The notes under the pieces were generated by a model, which was given only the letters and a program-made list of their open reading frames with translations, had not been told where the DNA came from and made no database searches. A stretch of DNA of 64,000 nt from Saccharopolyspora gloriosae (GTDB lineage Bacteria; Actinomycetota; Actinomycetes; Mycobacteriales; Pseudonocardiaceae). Location: assembly GCF_022828475.1 (NCBI RefSeq), contig NZ_CP059557.1:6805470-6869469 (forward strand), in the 5' to 3' direction. The position numbers and the translations under genes are program-made. Positions 50,396-60,142 of this stretch are shown here, piece after piece (position 1 is the stretch's first letter; every line of letters begins with the position of its first letter).

Positions 50396-51939
50396 TCAGG
50401 CCTCGCCGGGGACCTCGATGCCCTGCTCGGCGGCCCAGCGGTACAGCTCGGCGACGGCCTCGTCATGGTCCATCGGGCCGCGATCCAGCCGGGCGTTCTT
50501 CAAGTGCTTCCACGCCCGGCCCACCTGCGGTCCCGGCTGCACCCCGAGCAGCCGCATGATCTCGTTGCCGTCCAAATCCGGGCGGACCCGAGCCAGGTCC
50601 TCGTCCGCGGCGATCCGGGCGATCCGCTCCTCGAGATCGTCGTAGGAACGCTGCAGCGCGTTCGCCTTGCGCTTGTTCCGGGTCGTGCAGTCGGCCCGGA
50701 CCAGCTTGTGCAGCCGGGGCAGCAGCGGACCCGCGTCGGTCACGTACCGGCGCACCGCCGAATCCGTCCACTGGCCCTCGCCGTAACCGTGGAACCGCAG
50801 GTGCAGGTACACCAGATCGCAGACCTGGCTGACGATCTCCTTCGAGTAGCGCAGCGCCCGCAGCCGCTTGCGGGCCATCTTGGCGCCGACCACCTCGTGG
50901 TGGTGGAAGCTCACTCCGCCTCCCGGCTCGAACCGCCGCGTGCCCGGCTTGCCGATGTCGTGCAGCAACGCCGCCATCCGCAGCACCAGATCCGGTTCGC
51001 CGTCCGGGTCCGCCGCCCGCTCCAGGTCGATGGCCTGCTCCAGCACGACCAGCGAGTGCTCGTAGACGTCCTTGTGCTGGTGATGCTCGTCGATCTCCAG
51101 CCGCATCGCCGAGACCTCGGGCAGCACGTGCTCGGCCAGCCCGGTGTCGACCAGCAACTCCACGCCCTTGCGCGGGAACTTGCCGCACAGCAGCTTCGAA
51201 AGCTCCGCCTGCACCCGCTCCGGGGTGATCCGGGCCAGCTCGTCGGCCATCTCCCGCATCGCCGCGAGCACCCGCTCGGCCGGTTCGAACCCGAGCTGCG
51301 ACGCGAATCGGGCGGCTCGCAGCATCCGCAGCGGGTCGTCGGCGAACGACTCCTGCGGTGTGGCGGGCGTGTCCAGCCTGCCGTTCGCCACGTCCTCCAG
51401 GCCCCGTGCAGGTCCACGAACTCGCGCCGGCCCAGCTCGATGGCCATCGCGTTCACCGTGAAGTCGCGCCGCAGCACGTCGCCCTCGATGGTGTCGCCGA
51501 ACGCCACTTCCGGGTTGCGGGTCACGCCGTCGTAGCTGTCGGCGCGGAACGTGGTGATCTCCACGGTGGTGCCGCGCTTGTAGGCCCCGAGGGTGCCGAA
51601 GTCGATCCCGGTGTCCCAGATCGTCTCCGCCCACCCGTCGAGCAAGTCCCGGACCTGCCGAGGGCGGGCCTCGGTGGTGAAGTCCAGATCGGTGCCCAGC
51701 CTGCCCAGCAGCGCGTCCCGCACGCTGCCGCCGACCAGGTACAGCCGGTGGCCCGCGGCGGCGAAGCGCTCGGCGAGCTCCTCGGCGATCGGGGCGACCT
51801 TCACCAGCTCGACGACCGCCGTGCGCTGAGCCTCGCGTTCGCGGGCGGGCAGCTGAGCCTCGCGTTCGCGGGCGGGCAGCTGTTCCTCGCGGGCGCGCAG
51901 GTCGGCGTCGTCGGGAGCGTCTCGGGTCGATGGGGGCAC
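50396..51939 (-). pseudogene. pcnA: CCA-adding tRNA nucleotidyltransferase gene with a one-base frameshift
   Basis: Would encode the enzyme that adds or repairs the CCA end of tRNAs. The N-terminal catalytic part ([40 protein letters not shown]) and the remainder (GLEDVANGRLDTPATPQESF, DPLRMLRAARFASQLGFEP, the HD domain LLHDIGKPGTRRFEPGG) lie in different frames. The break is at 51400-51406, where GGGGCC stands for an expected GGGGGCC or GGCGGCC. Restoring one base gives an intact protein of about 514 residues. A homopolymer sequencing error or a real mutation are both possible. The start is GTG at 51939, 6 nt after TATCCT. A 27-bp direct repeat in the N-terminal part encodes AREREAQLP-type repeats. 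Confidence 0.85.
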
Positions 51940-51945
51940 GGGAGG

Positions 51946-51951
51946 AGGATA
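51946..51951 (-). promoter_or_regulatory. -10 box (TATCCT) for a leaderless pcnA transcript
   Basis: On the leftward strand TATCCT-CCTCCC-GTG, with N6 spacing and no ribosome site. Confidence 0.5.
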
Positions 51952-52024
51952 TCGGCTGCTCAGCCGAGGAAATCCGGGCCTCGGCACGCGATGGTTCGAC
52001 CACCGGTATCCACGCTGATCGCAT

Positions 52025-52030
52025 TACCAT
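52025..52030 (+). promoter_or_regulatory. -10 box (TACCAT) for a leaderless NUDIX transcript
   Basis: TACCAT is followed by 7 nt and the ATG of the NUDIX gene; no ribosome site is visible. It is divergent from the pcnA promoter about 75 bp away. Confidence 0.45.
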
Positions 52031-52037
52031 CGGCCGC

Positions 52038-52598
52038 ATGCCTCCGTCGCCCGGCCGCTCCGGCGGCGCACAGCCGGGGCGCCGGAACCGGCGCCGGCGC
52101 AGGCGGCTGCGGACCGTGGACGAGACCTCGGCCGGAGGGCTGGTGGTCGCTGAAGCCGAACGGCTCGCTGCGATCATCGGTAGGTCCGACCGCAGGGGGC
52201 GCCTGCTGTGGTCGTTGCCGAAGGGCCATATCGAGCCTGGTGAGACCCCAGAACAGACCGCGGTGCGTGAGGTCGCGGAAGAGACGGGGATCATCGGACG
52301 GGTGACGGTGGCGATCGGCACGATCGACTACTGGTTCGTCGCCGGTAACCGGCGCGTGCACAAGACGGTGCATCATTTCCTGCTGGACGCGGTCGGCGGA
52401 GAACTTTCCGACGAGGACGTGGAGGTCACCGAGGTGGCTTGGGTGCCGCTAGGTGAACTGGACCAAGTGCTGGCCTACGCCGACGAGCGGCGTCTGGTGC
52501 GGCACGCGCTGACGCTGCTCGGCGATGCGCAGCCGGGCGCGGGCGAGGAGACGGGGAGCCGGAAACCTCCCCGGAACATGGGAACGGAGCAGGGGTGA
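52038..52598 (+). CDS. mutT4: NUDIX hydrolase (MutT4-like)
   Basis: Hydrolyses nucleoside diphosphate derivatives. The product is 186 residues with the complete NUDIX box [20 protein letters not shown] followed by TG (about residues 62-84). The strands [19 protein letters not shown] and LLWSLPKGH precede it. The N-terminus is very Arg-rich ([11 protein letters not shown]). It matches Rv3908 by position, divergent from pcnA and upstream of the Rv3909 homologue. Its TGA overlaps the next GTG start by 3 nt, so translation is coupled. Confidence 0.93.
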   Translation: MPPSPGRSGGAQPGRRNRRRRRRLRTVDETSAGGLVVAEAERLAAIIGRSDRRGRLLWSLPKGHIEPGETPEQTAVREVAEETGIIGRVTVAIGTIDYWFVAGNRRVHKTVHHFLLDAVGGELSDEDVEVTEVAWVPLGELDQVLAYADERRLVRHALTLLGDAQPGAGEETGSRKPPRNMGTEQG

Positions 52599-54850
52599 GG
52601 TGTCTGCTAGCCGCTGTGGTCGCGGTCCTGCTGATCAGCGGGATTCCGATCACCGTGGCCCGCACGGCGAGCGCGCAGGGCGATTCGGCGACCCAACTAG
52701 AAGTGACCAAGGTCACTCCGTCGGTGGTCTCGGGTGCCCCGGGTGAAGTGACGATCAGCGGCCGGATCACCAACACGACCGGCGACACGATCAACGGCAT
52801 CGAGGCCCGCGTGCAACGCGGCTACCCGACGCAGTCGGTCCCCGCGGCCCAGGACGCGCTGCGCGGCAACGCCGCCACGGTCAACGAGACCAGCTTCCGG
52901 CCCCTGATCGACACCCTCGCGCCGGGGCAGCAGGCCCCGTTCGAGCTGCGGGTGCCCGTCAACGGCCCGGACTCGCTGGAGCTCACCGAACCCGGCGTGT
53001 TCCCGCTGCTGGTCAACGTCAACGGCCAGCCCGGAGACGGCGGCCGCGCCCGCATCGGCGAAGCCCACTTCCTGCTGCCGTCGCTGGCCCCGCCCGCGAA
53101 ACCAGCGCAGCCCACGCCGTTCGCGATGCTGCTGCCGATCGTCGACTACCCGCGGATGCAGCAGGAGGGCACGCCCGGCCAGCGCGCCGTGCTGGCCGAC
53201 GACGCGCTCGCCGGCTCGCTCACCCCCGGCGGACGGCTCTACGACCTCGTGCAATCCGTGGTGGACAACGCGGGCGCCGGATCACCGCTGGGCAACGGGC
53301 TGTGCTTCGCGATCGACCCGGACCTGGTGGCCACCGTGCAGGCCATGAGCCGCGGCTACCAGGTGCGCCAGGCCGACGGCGGAATGCGCGACGGCACCGG
53401 CTCGGCCTCGGCTCAGCTGTGGCTGAACAAGCTGCGCGAAGCCACCGAAGGCCGCTGCGTGCTGGCGCTGCCCTACGCCGACTCGGACGTGGTCGCGCTG
53501 GACCACGCCGACCTCCCCGACCTGATCAAGGGCTCGCTGGACGGCGCGAGCCTGGTGCAGCAGGTGCTGGGCGTCGAGCCGCGCCGCAGCGTCTTGTGGC
53601 CCATCGAAGGCGCGCTGGACGAATCCACCGCCCGCAAGCTCGCCGACTTCGGCATCAACACGATGCTGATGGAGCCGTCCGCGATGTCCACCGAGTCGCT
53701 GGCCCCGTCCCGGCTGTACGAGAACGGGCCGGTCGGAGTGCCGGTCGACCCGCTGCTGTCCGAGGCGCTGGACCCGATGCACGGCTCCCCGCTGGAGACC
53801 ACGGCGATGTCGCCCGACGGCAACGGCGCCGCCGCCGTGCAGAACACGCTCGGCGCGCTCGCGTTCCGCGCCACCGCCGGAGCGCAGGGCGGCGCGACCT
53901 CGGTGCTGGCACCGCCGCGGCGGTGGAACCTCAGCGGTGAGGACCTGCGCGCGTTGCTCGACGGAATGCGCGGGCTCACCGAAGCCGGCTACCTGCGGCC
54001 CGCCGGGCTGCCGGAGACGACCGGGCAGGCCGAGCAGAGCGAATCCGCACTGCCGGTGGCCGGGCTCGACTACCCGCAGGAGAACGCGGCGGAGGAGATC
54101 CCGCAGCCGGTGCTCGACCAGCTCGCCGAGCAGAACTACAAGGTCGGCGACCTCTACCGCTCCAGCGAGAAGGACCCGGCAGCCGACCTGGAACCGGCCG
54201 CGCTCACCACGCCGCTGCGCAATGGCCTGCTGCGCGGCGCCTCCAGCGCTTGGCGCGAGAACCCGCCCGCCGCCCGGCATTGGGTCCGGGTCGCCACCGA
54301 CACCCTCAACGGCGTGCTGGCCCGCGTCCGGCTCGACGAGTTCGCGGGCAAGATCACGCTCACCGCGTCGAACGCGCCGATCCCGATGACCGTCACCAAC
54401 GACCTGCCGGTGACCGTGTCGGTGCGGCTGCGGATCCCCGCGACCGCCGGGATCGAGACCCGCGACCTCGGTGTCATCCGGGTGCCCGCGCAGGGTCGCA
54501 GGCACTTCCGGCTGGAGACCGAGGTGCACCGCGCCGGGCAGTTCACCGTCGACATGGACGTGACCACCGAGGCGGGCACCGAGCTGGGACCCGCCAAGCG
54601 GATCCAGCTGCAGTCCTACACCTACGACCCGTTCACGGTCGGGCTCACCGCCATCGCCAGCGCCCTGCTGGTGATCCTGTCCGGGCGTCGCATCCTGCGC
54701 AGGCTGCGGGGTCGCCGGGACAGGCTGGCCGCGGCGAACGGATCCGGAGCGACCTCCGTGCCACCGCCTTCGGCTAGCGAGACGACCAACCCCGGGATGA
54801 CTCCCGTCGTCCCCGGCAGCACCACCGAAAGTGACCGCGGCTCGAACTGA
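52595..54850 (+). CDS. DUF6049 family secreted/membrane protein (Rv3909-like)
   Basis: Product of 751 residues with a signal peptide (residues 1-28, ending ASAQ), a large extracytoplasmic part with beta-rich ends ([20 protein letters not shown] near 50 and a second such domain near 590-680), a middle alpha/beta part, and one transmembrane helix near 690 ([14 protein letters not shown]) followed by a basic cytoplasmic tail. It is the homologue of Rv3909, conserved between NUDIX and MurJ genes across actinobacteria. Placement suggests a cell-wall role, not otherwise known. The GTG start overlaps the NUDIX stop. Confidence 0.87.
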   Translation: MRCLLAAVVAVLLISGIPITVARTASAQGDSATQLEVTKVTPSVVSGAPGEVTISGRITNTTGDTINGIEARVQRGYPTQSVPAAQDALRGNAATVNETSFRPLIDTLAPGQQAPFELRVPVNGPDSLELTEPGVFPLLVNVNGQPGDGGRARIGEAHFLLPSLAPPAKPAQPTPFAMLLPIVDYPRMQQEGTPGQRAVLADDALAGSLTPGGRLYDLVQSVVDNAGAGSPLGNGLCFAIDPDLVATVQAMSRGYQVRQADGGMRDGTGSASAQLWLNKLREATEGRCVLALPYADSDVVALDHADLPDLIKGSLDGASLVQQVLGVEPRRSVLWPIEGALDESTARKLADFGINTMLMEPSAMSTESLAPSRLYENGPVGVPVDPLLSEALDPMHGSPLETTAMSPDGNGAAAVQNTLGALAFRATAGAQGGATSVLAPPRRWNLSGEDLRALLDGMRGLTEAGYLRPAGLPETTGQAEQSESALPVAGLDYPQENAAEEIPQPVLDQLAEQNYKVGDLYRSSEKDPAADLEPAALTTPLRNGLLRGASSAWRENPPAARHWVRVATDTLNGVLARVRLDEFAGKITLTASNAPIPMTVTNDLPVTVSVRLRIPATAGIETRDLGVIRVPAQGRRHFRLETEVHRAGQFTVDMDVTTEAGTELGPAKRIQLQSYTYDPFTVGLTAIASALLVILSGRRILRRLRGRRDRLAAANGSGATSVPPPSASETTNPGMTPVVPGSTTESDRGSN

Positions 54851-54920
54851 CATCCTGGTCCGGCCACCCGCGGGAGTGACATCCCGCGTCGGCACAGGCG
54901 GTGAGTGAAGGGCACAGGCA

Positions 54921-56831
54921 GTGAACCGAGACAGCGACGCGGAAACACGGCGGCACCCGGCCGGACCGGGCGGCCCCGGCGCGAACGGACCAGTGCCTCC
55001 CGGCGGACCAGTGCCTCCCGGCGGACCAGTGCCTCCTGGCGGCCCGGTTCCGCCCCGCGACGACCTGACCAGGCCCATTCCCCGAGTCGAGCCGCACCGC
55101 GCCACGCCGCCGACCGGCTGGCACGCCGCCGAGACGCAACCGATCCCGGCGGTGCTGCCCGAACCCGGCCTCGACCAGGCCGCCGAGCAGGCGGCGGAGC
55201 AGACCCGCGTGCTGCGCCCCGCGGGCGGCTCCACCGGCGGCGGCAAGTCGCTGCTGCGCGCCAGCGGTTCGATGGCCATCGCCACCCTCATCAGCCGAAT
55301 CACCGGCTTCGGCTGGAAGATCCTGCTCGCCCTGATCATCGGCTTCGGCGTCGAGAACGACTCCTTCACCGTCGCGAACAACCTGCCGAACAGCGTCTTC
55401 GAGCTGCTGATCGGCGGCGTCCTGACCAGCGTGATCGTCCCCGTGCTGGTGCGCGCGCAGAAGTCGGACTCCGACGGTGGCGAGTCCTACATGCAGCGGT
55501 TGCTGACCCTGTCGGTCGTGCTGCTGCTGATCGGCACCGCACTCGCCGTTCTCGCCGCACCGGTGCTGGTGTGGCTGTACGTCCGCGACGGCGGCAAAGC
55601 CAGCCCCGAGCTGGCCACCGCGTTCGCCTACCTGCTGCTGCCGCAAATCCTGTTCTACGGGATCAGCGCGTTGATGAGCGCGATCCTGCAAGCCAAGCAG
55701 ATCTTCAGCCCACCGGCCTGGGCTCCCGTCATCAACAACTTCGTCGTGATCGCCACCATCTGCGTCTACTACGTGCTGCCGGGCGAACTCACGATCAATC
55801 CGGTCCGCATGACCGACGCGCACCTGCTGACGCTGGGGATCGGGGTGACCCTCGGCGTCGTCGCGCAGGCGTTCATCCAGGTCCCGGCGCTGCGCCGCAC
55901 CGGATTCCAGTTTCGCTGGCGCTGGGGCTGGGACCCTCGGCTCAACGAGTTCGGCGGCCTCGCGCTGTGGATGCTGGCCTACGTCGGCGTCAGCCAGATC
56001 GGCCTGATGGTGATGAGCGGCGTCGGCACCCGAGCCGTCGTGTGGTCGATGTACAACTACGTGTGGATGCTGCTGCAGCTGCCGTACGGCGTCATCGGGT
56101 TCTCCGTGATGACCGCGATCCTGCCGCGGATGAGCGGCGCCGCCGCCGACCACGACTACCCGAAGGTCGTCTCCGACCTGTCCTTGGGCAACCGGTTGTC
56201 CACGGTCACGCTGCTTCCGATCAGCGGAGTCATGAGCGCCATCGGGCTCCCGCTGGCGTTGGCCCTGTTCTCGGTCGGCAAGAGCAGCGGCGATGCCGGT
56301 CAGATCGGTATCGCGCTGGCCGTCTCAGCGTTCGGCGTGCTGCCCTACGCGATCACGATGATGCAGATGCGCGTCTTCTACGCGCTGAAGGACGCCCGGA
56401 CCCCGACGCTGATCATGGTCGTGATGACCGTGGTCAAGGTCGGACTGGCACTGTTGTGCGGCCTGCTCGATGACCCCGAGATGGTCCTGTACGCCCTGGT
56501 GTTCATCAACTCGTTCAGCTTCGTGGTCGGCTGGCTGGTCGGTGAGGTCTGGCTGCGCCACCGGCTCGGACGGCTCGAGGGCCGCGTCTTCCTGGTCACG
56601 CTCGGCAAGACACTGCTCGCTTCGGTCATCGGCGCCCTTGCGACCTGGGGCGTTGTGATGGGCGTGGACGCCTTGATTCCAGGCGAAGCCGGGTCGGGAA
56701 CGGGCTGGTTGCAGCTGCTGGTCGGCACGATCGTCGGCTTCGCGGTCATCTTCGGACTGATGGCATTGCTCCGGGTGCGGGAACTGGAGCCTGCGATCGG
56801 GCGGCTCACCGCTCTGCTGCGTCGTCGTTGA
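54921..56831 (+). CDS. murJ: lipid II flippase MurJ (MviN)
   Basis: Flips the peptidoglycan precursor lipid II across the membrane. The product is 636 residues. A cytoplasmic lead of about 115 residues is Pro-rich and carries three PVPPGG repeats. Fourteen transmembrane segments follow. Family motifs are MAIATLISRITGFGWKILLA, NSVFELLIGGVLTSVIVPVL, YGISALMSAILQAKQIFSPP, WAPVINN and LPYGVIGFSVMTAILPRMS. In M. tuberculosis (Rv3910) a kinase-like domain and an extracellular domain are fused to the end of this protein; here it stops after the membrane domain and those parts are a separate gene 97 bp downstream. Confidence 0.95.
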   Translation: MNRDSDAETRRHPAGPGGPGANGPVPPGGPVPPGGPVPPGGPVPPRDDLTRPIPRVEPHRATPPTGWHAAETQPIPAVLPEPGLDQAAEQAAEQTRVLRPAGGSTGGGKSLLRASGSMAIATLISRITGFGWKILLALIIGFGVENDSFTVANNLPNSVFELLIGGVLTSVIVPVLVRAQKSDSDGGESYMQRLLTLSVVLLLIGTALAVLAAPVLVWLYVRDGGKASPELATAFAYLLLPQILFYGISALMSAILQAKQIFSPPAWAPVINNFVVIATICVYYVLPGELTINPVRMTDAHLLTLGIGVTLGVVAQAFIQVPALRRTGFQFRWRWGWDPRLNEFGGLALWMLAYVGVSQIGLMVMSGVGTRAVVWSMYNYVWMLLQLPYGVIGFSVMTAILPRMSGAAADHDYPKVVSDLSLGNRLSTVTLLPISGVMSAIGLPLALALFSVGKSSGDAGQIGIALAVSAFGVLPYAITMMQMRVFYALKDARTPTLIMVVMTVVKVGLALLCGLLDDPEMVLYALVFINSFSFVVGWLVGEVWLRHRLGRLEGRVFLVTLGKTLLASVIGALATWGVVMGVDALIPGEAGSGTGWLQLLVGTIVGFAVIFGLMALLRVRELEPAIGRLTALLRRR

Positions 56832-56927
56832 CATTGGCGTCACGTACCCTCGGAGCGGAAGTCTTCTCCCGTGGGGAGGGGGTGTTCAGTGCCCCCCGGC
56901 TGGAGCGGGAGGAGCGGGAGAGGGAAG

Positions 56928-58496
56928 GTGAGCAGCAAACCGACCAGGCAAGCGATGCCGGAACGTGACGCGGGCGATTCGACGGCGGACGACGCCGAAC
57001 AGCTGACCCCCGGCGCGGTACTCGACCACGGCCGATACCGCCTGCTGGAGAAGGTCGGCACCGATCCCCGGTGCGATGCGCAGCTGTGGCGGGCCAAGGA
57101 CGGTGTGCTCGGACGCGATGTCGCGCTGACCATCCTGACCGGGGACCGCTCCCACTCGGATGCGGCGTCGAGCGCGCGGCGCACGCTGGAACGCGCGATG
57201 CACGCCAGCACCTTCAACCACGTCGGCGTCGCGCGAGTGCTCGACGTCGTGACACCCGCACCAGGTGACCCGCAGGGCGTGCTCGGCGTGGTCATCGCCG
57301 AATGGACGCACGGCACCGACCTGATCGAACTGATCGGGGACGGACCGCTGCAGCCGGGCACCGCGGCGCGACTGCTGCAACCGCTGGCCGCCGCGGTCGA
57401 AGCGGCCCACCACGCCGGGCTGGTGCTCGGCGCGGACCATCCGCAGCGGATTCGGGTGACGCCGGAAGGCGAGATCCGGATGGCGTTCCCCGGACCGCTG
57501 TCCACCGCGAGTTCCAGCGACGACGTGCGCGGGCTCGGCGCCGCGCTGTACCTGTTGCTGACCGGACGCTGGGCGTTGGACTCCGCGCCCGAGGGACTCG
57601 CGACCGCGCCGACCGGGCCGGACGGCACCATCGTCGCGCCGCGCACGCTGCGCCCGACGGTGCCGCTGGAGCTGTCCACGGTCGCCCTGCGCGCCCTCGG
57701 CAGCCCCGACACGCACGGCACCACCGGCGGAGTCCGCACCGGTGCCGCGGTGCTGCGGGTGCTGGAGCAGCACGCCACGTTCGACGCCTCGGCCGCCGAG
57801 ACGCAGTCCGCCCCGGCGGGCGGTGGAACGCGGGAGACCAACGAGGTCTGGAGCACCCAGGACCCCAAACCGGACGAGGTCAAGCGCAAGAAGCTGGCGA
57901 TCAGCGTCGGTGCCCTGGCGGTGGCCACGCTGCTCGTCGTCGGCTGGATCGTCGCCAACCTCATCGGCATGTTCGCGGGCAACCCGGAGGCCGAAGGGCC
58001 GTCGGTGACCTTGGGCGAGGACGGCAACACGCAGCCGACCCCGGAGCAAGCGGCACCGGTGCAGGTCACCGGCGGGACGCCGTTCGTCAAGGAACAGACG
58101 CCGGACAGCCCCGGCAAGATCGGCAACCTGTTCGACGGCGACCCGTCGACGAGCTGGGCGACCGACTCCTACAACGATCAGTTCGGCAACGGGTTCAAGT
58201 CGGGCACCGGCACGGTGCTCAGCTTCTCGGCGCCGACGACGGTCCGCGAAGTGGTCATCGACTCGCCCAGCGCGGGCACCGTGGTGGAGATCCGGGCGGC
58301 CGACGGCACCAGCCCGAACCTCGACGCGAGCCCGCTGCTGGGACAGCAGACGCTGGCCGCGGGCAAGACGACGATCCCGATCAACGCGGCGCAGCCCACC
58401 CAGAACGTGATCGTGTGGCTGACGCAGATCTCGCCGTCCGACGGCAAGTACCAGAGCCGGATCAACGAGATCAGCATCTCCGGCACCGCGGCCTGA
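56928..58496 (+). CDS. membrane pseudokinase with extracellular discoidin-like domain, MurJ partner
   Basis: Product of 522 residues. A kinase-like fold covers about residues 30-270 (YRLLEKVGTDPRCDAQLWRA, DVALTILTG, GVVIAEWTHGTDLIELI). The HRD loop is replaced by GLVLGADHPQRIRV and the DFG by AFPGPL, so catalysis is not expected. One transmembrane helix lies near 330-350 (LAISVGALAVATLLVVGWIV). The outer domain (about 385-522) reads GNLFDGDPSTSWATDSY and ends VWLTQISPSDGKYQSRINEI, resembling F5/8 type C folds. These are the parts fused to MurJ in Rv3910, where the phosphorylated pseudokinase recruits FhaA. GTG at 56928 is chosen after GGGAGAGGGAAG; an ATG 9 codons on is an alternative. Confidence 0.88.
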   Translation: MSSKPTRQAMPERDAGDSTADDAEQLTPGAVLDHGRYRLLEKVGTDPRCDAQLWRAKDGVLGRDVALTILTGDRSHSDAASSARRTLERAMHASTFNHVGVARVLDVVTPAPGDPQGVLGVVIAEWTHGTDLIELIGDGPLQPGTAARLLQPLAAAVEAAHHAGLVLGADHPQRIRVTPEGEIRMAFPGPLSTASSSDDVRGLGAALYLLLTGRWALDSAPEGLATAPTGPDGTIVAPRTLRPTVPLELSTVALRALGSPDTHGTTGGVRTGAAVLRVLEQHATFDASAAETQSAPAGGGTRETNEVWSTQDPKPDEVKRKKLAISVGALAVATLLVVGWIVANLIGMFAGNPEAEGPSVTLGEDGNTQPTPEQAAPVQVTGGTPFVKEQTPDSPGKIGNLFDGDPSTSWATDSYNDQFGNGFKSGTGTVLSFSAPTTVREVVIDSPSAGTVVEIRAADGTSPNLDASPLLGQQTLAAGKTTIPINAAQPTQNVIVWLTQISPSDGKYQSRINEISISGTAA

Positions 58497-58509
58497 TCAG
58501 CTCCGCTCC

Positions 58510-58553
58510 CGGCCTGCGCGGGACCGATACCGGTCCTGGTTCCGCGCAGGCCG
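58510..58553 (+). terminator. terminator after the pseudokinase gene
   Basis: A 13-bp stem with one bulged base (CGGCCTGCGCGG(G)A with TCCGCGCAGGCCG), beginning 14 nt past the stop. Confidence 0.65.
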
Positions 58554-58600
58554 CGGCGTGGTGATCGTGGCCGAACTCACGATCAGTAGAGTGCTCAGAC

Positions 58601-59209
58601 GTGTCTGCCCCCGTCAGATCGGACGCCGACCTCATAGCGGCGCACACCAGCGGCGACCCGCACGCGTTCGCCGAGCTCTTCCGCCGGCACCGGGACCGGT
58701 TGTGGGCGGTCGCGTTGCGCACCATGCGCGACCACGACGACGCCTCCGACGCGCTGCAGGACGCGATGATCTCGGCATTCCGCAACGCCGCGTCGTTCCG
58801 GGCCGAATCCCAGGTCACCACCTGGTTGCACCGAATCGTGGTGAACGCCTGCCTGGACCGGATCCGCCGCCGCCAGGCGAGACCCACGGTGCCCTTACCC
58901 GATACCGGTCCGGCCGAGCCGGCCGTTCCGCGCGACGCGATCGAGGAGCAGGACACCCGGATGGCCGTGCAGGACGCGCTGGCCGAACTACCGGAGGAGC
59001 AGCGCGCACCGATCGTCCTGGTCGACGTGGAGGGCTACTCGGTGTCCGACACAGCAGCCATCCTCGGCGTCGCCGAAGGCACCGTGAAGAGCCGGTGCGC
59101 CCGCGGGCGAGTGAAGCTGGCGAAACTTCTGGGACACCTCCGGAACCCGAGTGCGGATGCGAACGTCCCAGATGACGCCAACGCCAAGCGTCGACGGGAG
59201 GGACGATGA
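58601..59209 (+). CDS. sigM: ECF RNA polymerase sigma factor SigM
   Basis: Extracytoplasmic-function sigma factor of 202 residues. Region 2 covers about residues 15-90 (DPHAFAELFRRHRDRLWAVA, SDALQDAMISAFRNAASF) and region 4 about 125-180 (LAELPEEQRAPIVLVDVEGY, SVSDTAAILGVAEGTVKSRC, ARGR). Order and neighbours match sigM (Rv3911) of M. tuberculosis. GTG at 58601 lies 8 nt after TAGAGT and lacks a ribosome site. The stop overlaps the anti-sigma start (ATGA), the usual sigma/anti-sigma coupling. Confidence 0.93.
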   Translation: MSAPVRSDADLIAAHTSGDPHAFAELFRRHRDRLWAVALRTMRDHDDASDALQDAMISAFRNAASFRAESQVTTWLHRIVVNACLDRIRRRQARPTVPLPDTGPAEPAVPRDAIEEQDTRMAVQDALAELPEEQRAPIVLVDVEGYSVSDTAAILGVAEGTVKSRCARGRVKLAKLLGHLRNPSADANVPDDANAKRRREGR

Positions 59210-60024
59210 GCGGCGAACAACGGCGCCCCGACACGCCGCAAGGCCCACCCTGGTCGCTGGACCTGGTGGCCGATTTGCACGCGGGAGTGCTGGATCGGGA
59301 AACGGCCGAAGAACTGCTGCCGCGCATCCAGGCCGACCCGGAGGCGAGCGCACTGCTCGCCGCGCTGGAAGCCACCAGCGCCGAACTCGCGGACCTGCCC
59401 GCACCGGCGATGCCGGACGACGTCGCGACCAGGCTGGACGACGCGCTCGAAGCGGAACTGCAGTCCTGGTCCACGGGCTCTCCGTCCTTGGCCCCCGAGA
59501 TCGCGGCCCCCGATTCCGACGTCTCGGCTGCGGGCACCGCCCAGCCGAGCGCCCCGGTGATCGACCTCGCCGCCGCGCGCCACCGCCGCCGCAAGCGGGC
59601 GGGTTGGACGGCGGGCCTGATCACCGCGGCCGCCGCGATCACCGGCGTCGTGGTGCTCGGCACTTCGACGCTCGGCACCGGCGAAACACCGCAGGCCGGC
59701 CAGAGCCCGAGTCCGCCGCAGGACGGCCCGCCGCCACTGACGTTGCGCGGGAACACGCTGCCCGCGAACCACCTCGGCGAAGCACTCGGTTCCGAGCAGT
59801 ACGGCGCGCTCGCCGACCCGGCCCAATTGATCGGATGCCTGCAAGCAAACGGCGTGACCAGCGGAAATCCGCTCGGCGCCCGGGAAGTCACGATCAACGG
59901 CGAACCGGGCAGGGCGCTGGTGCTGCCCGGTGGCGGCATCGGCCGGTTCCGGATCCTCATCGTCGGTCAGGACTGCGGGCCGGACAGCCCCGCGACGATC
60001 TCCGACAGCACCCTGGGAGGCTGA
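59206..60024 (+). CDS. rsmA: anti-sigma-M factor (RsmA-like)
   Basis: Membrane anti-sigma factor of 272 residues. A cytoplasmic helical part (about 12-90: LDLVADLHAGVLDRETAEEL) should bind SigM. A basic segment (RHRRRKRAG) leads into one transmembrane helix near 128-148 (AGLITAAAAITGVVVLG), then an extracytoplasmic domain with Cys in IGCLQANG and QDCGPDSP that may form a disulphide. No His-x3-Cys-x2-Cys zinc motif is present. It overlaps sigM by 4 nt. The name follows the Rv3912 homologue by position. Confidence 0.85.
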   Translation: MSGEQRRPDTPQGPPWSLDLVADLHAGVLDRETAEELLPRIQADPEASALLAALEATSAELADLPAPAMPDDVATRLDDALEAELQSWSTGSPSLAPEIAAPDSDVSAAGTAQPSAPVIDLAAARHRRRKRAGWTAGLITAAAAITGVVVLGTSTLGTGETPQAGQSPSPPQDGPPPLTLRGNTLPANHLGEALGSEQYGALADPAQLIGCLQANGVTSGNPLGAREVTINGEPGRALVLPGGGIGRFRILIVGQDCGPDSPATISDSTLGG

Positions 60025-60142
60025 GCGAGTCAGGCTCGTCACGCGCGAGGAAGCCGGGAACACACACGCTTAGGATCGCGTTGACCCGGATACGCTCGCG
60101 CGTTCAGCGCGGCGGGCGGCACGCGACAACGAAAGGGGCGCG

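Noticed and set aside
56955-57700. Active serine/threonine kinase
   Set aside because: The kinase-like fold lacks the catalytic HRD Asp and the DFG metal-binding motif, so it was called a pseudokinase.
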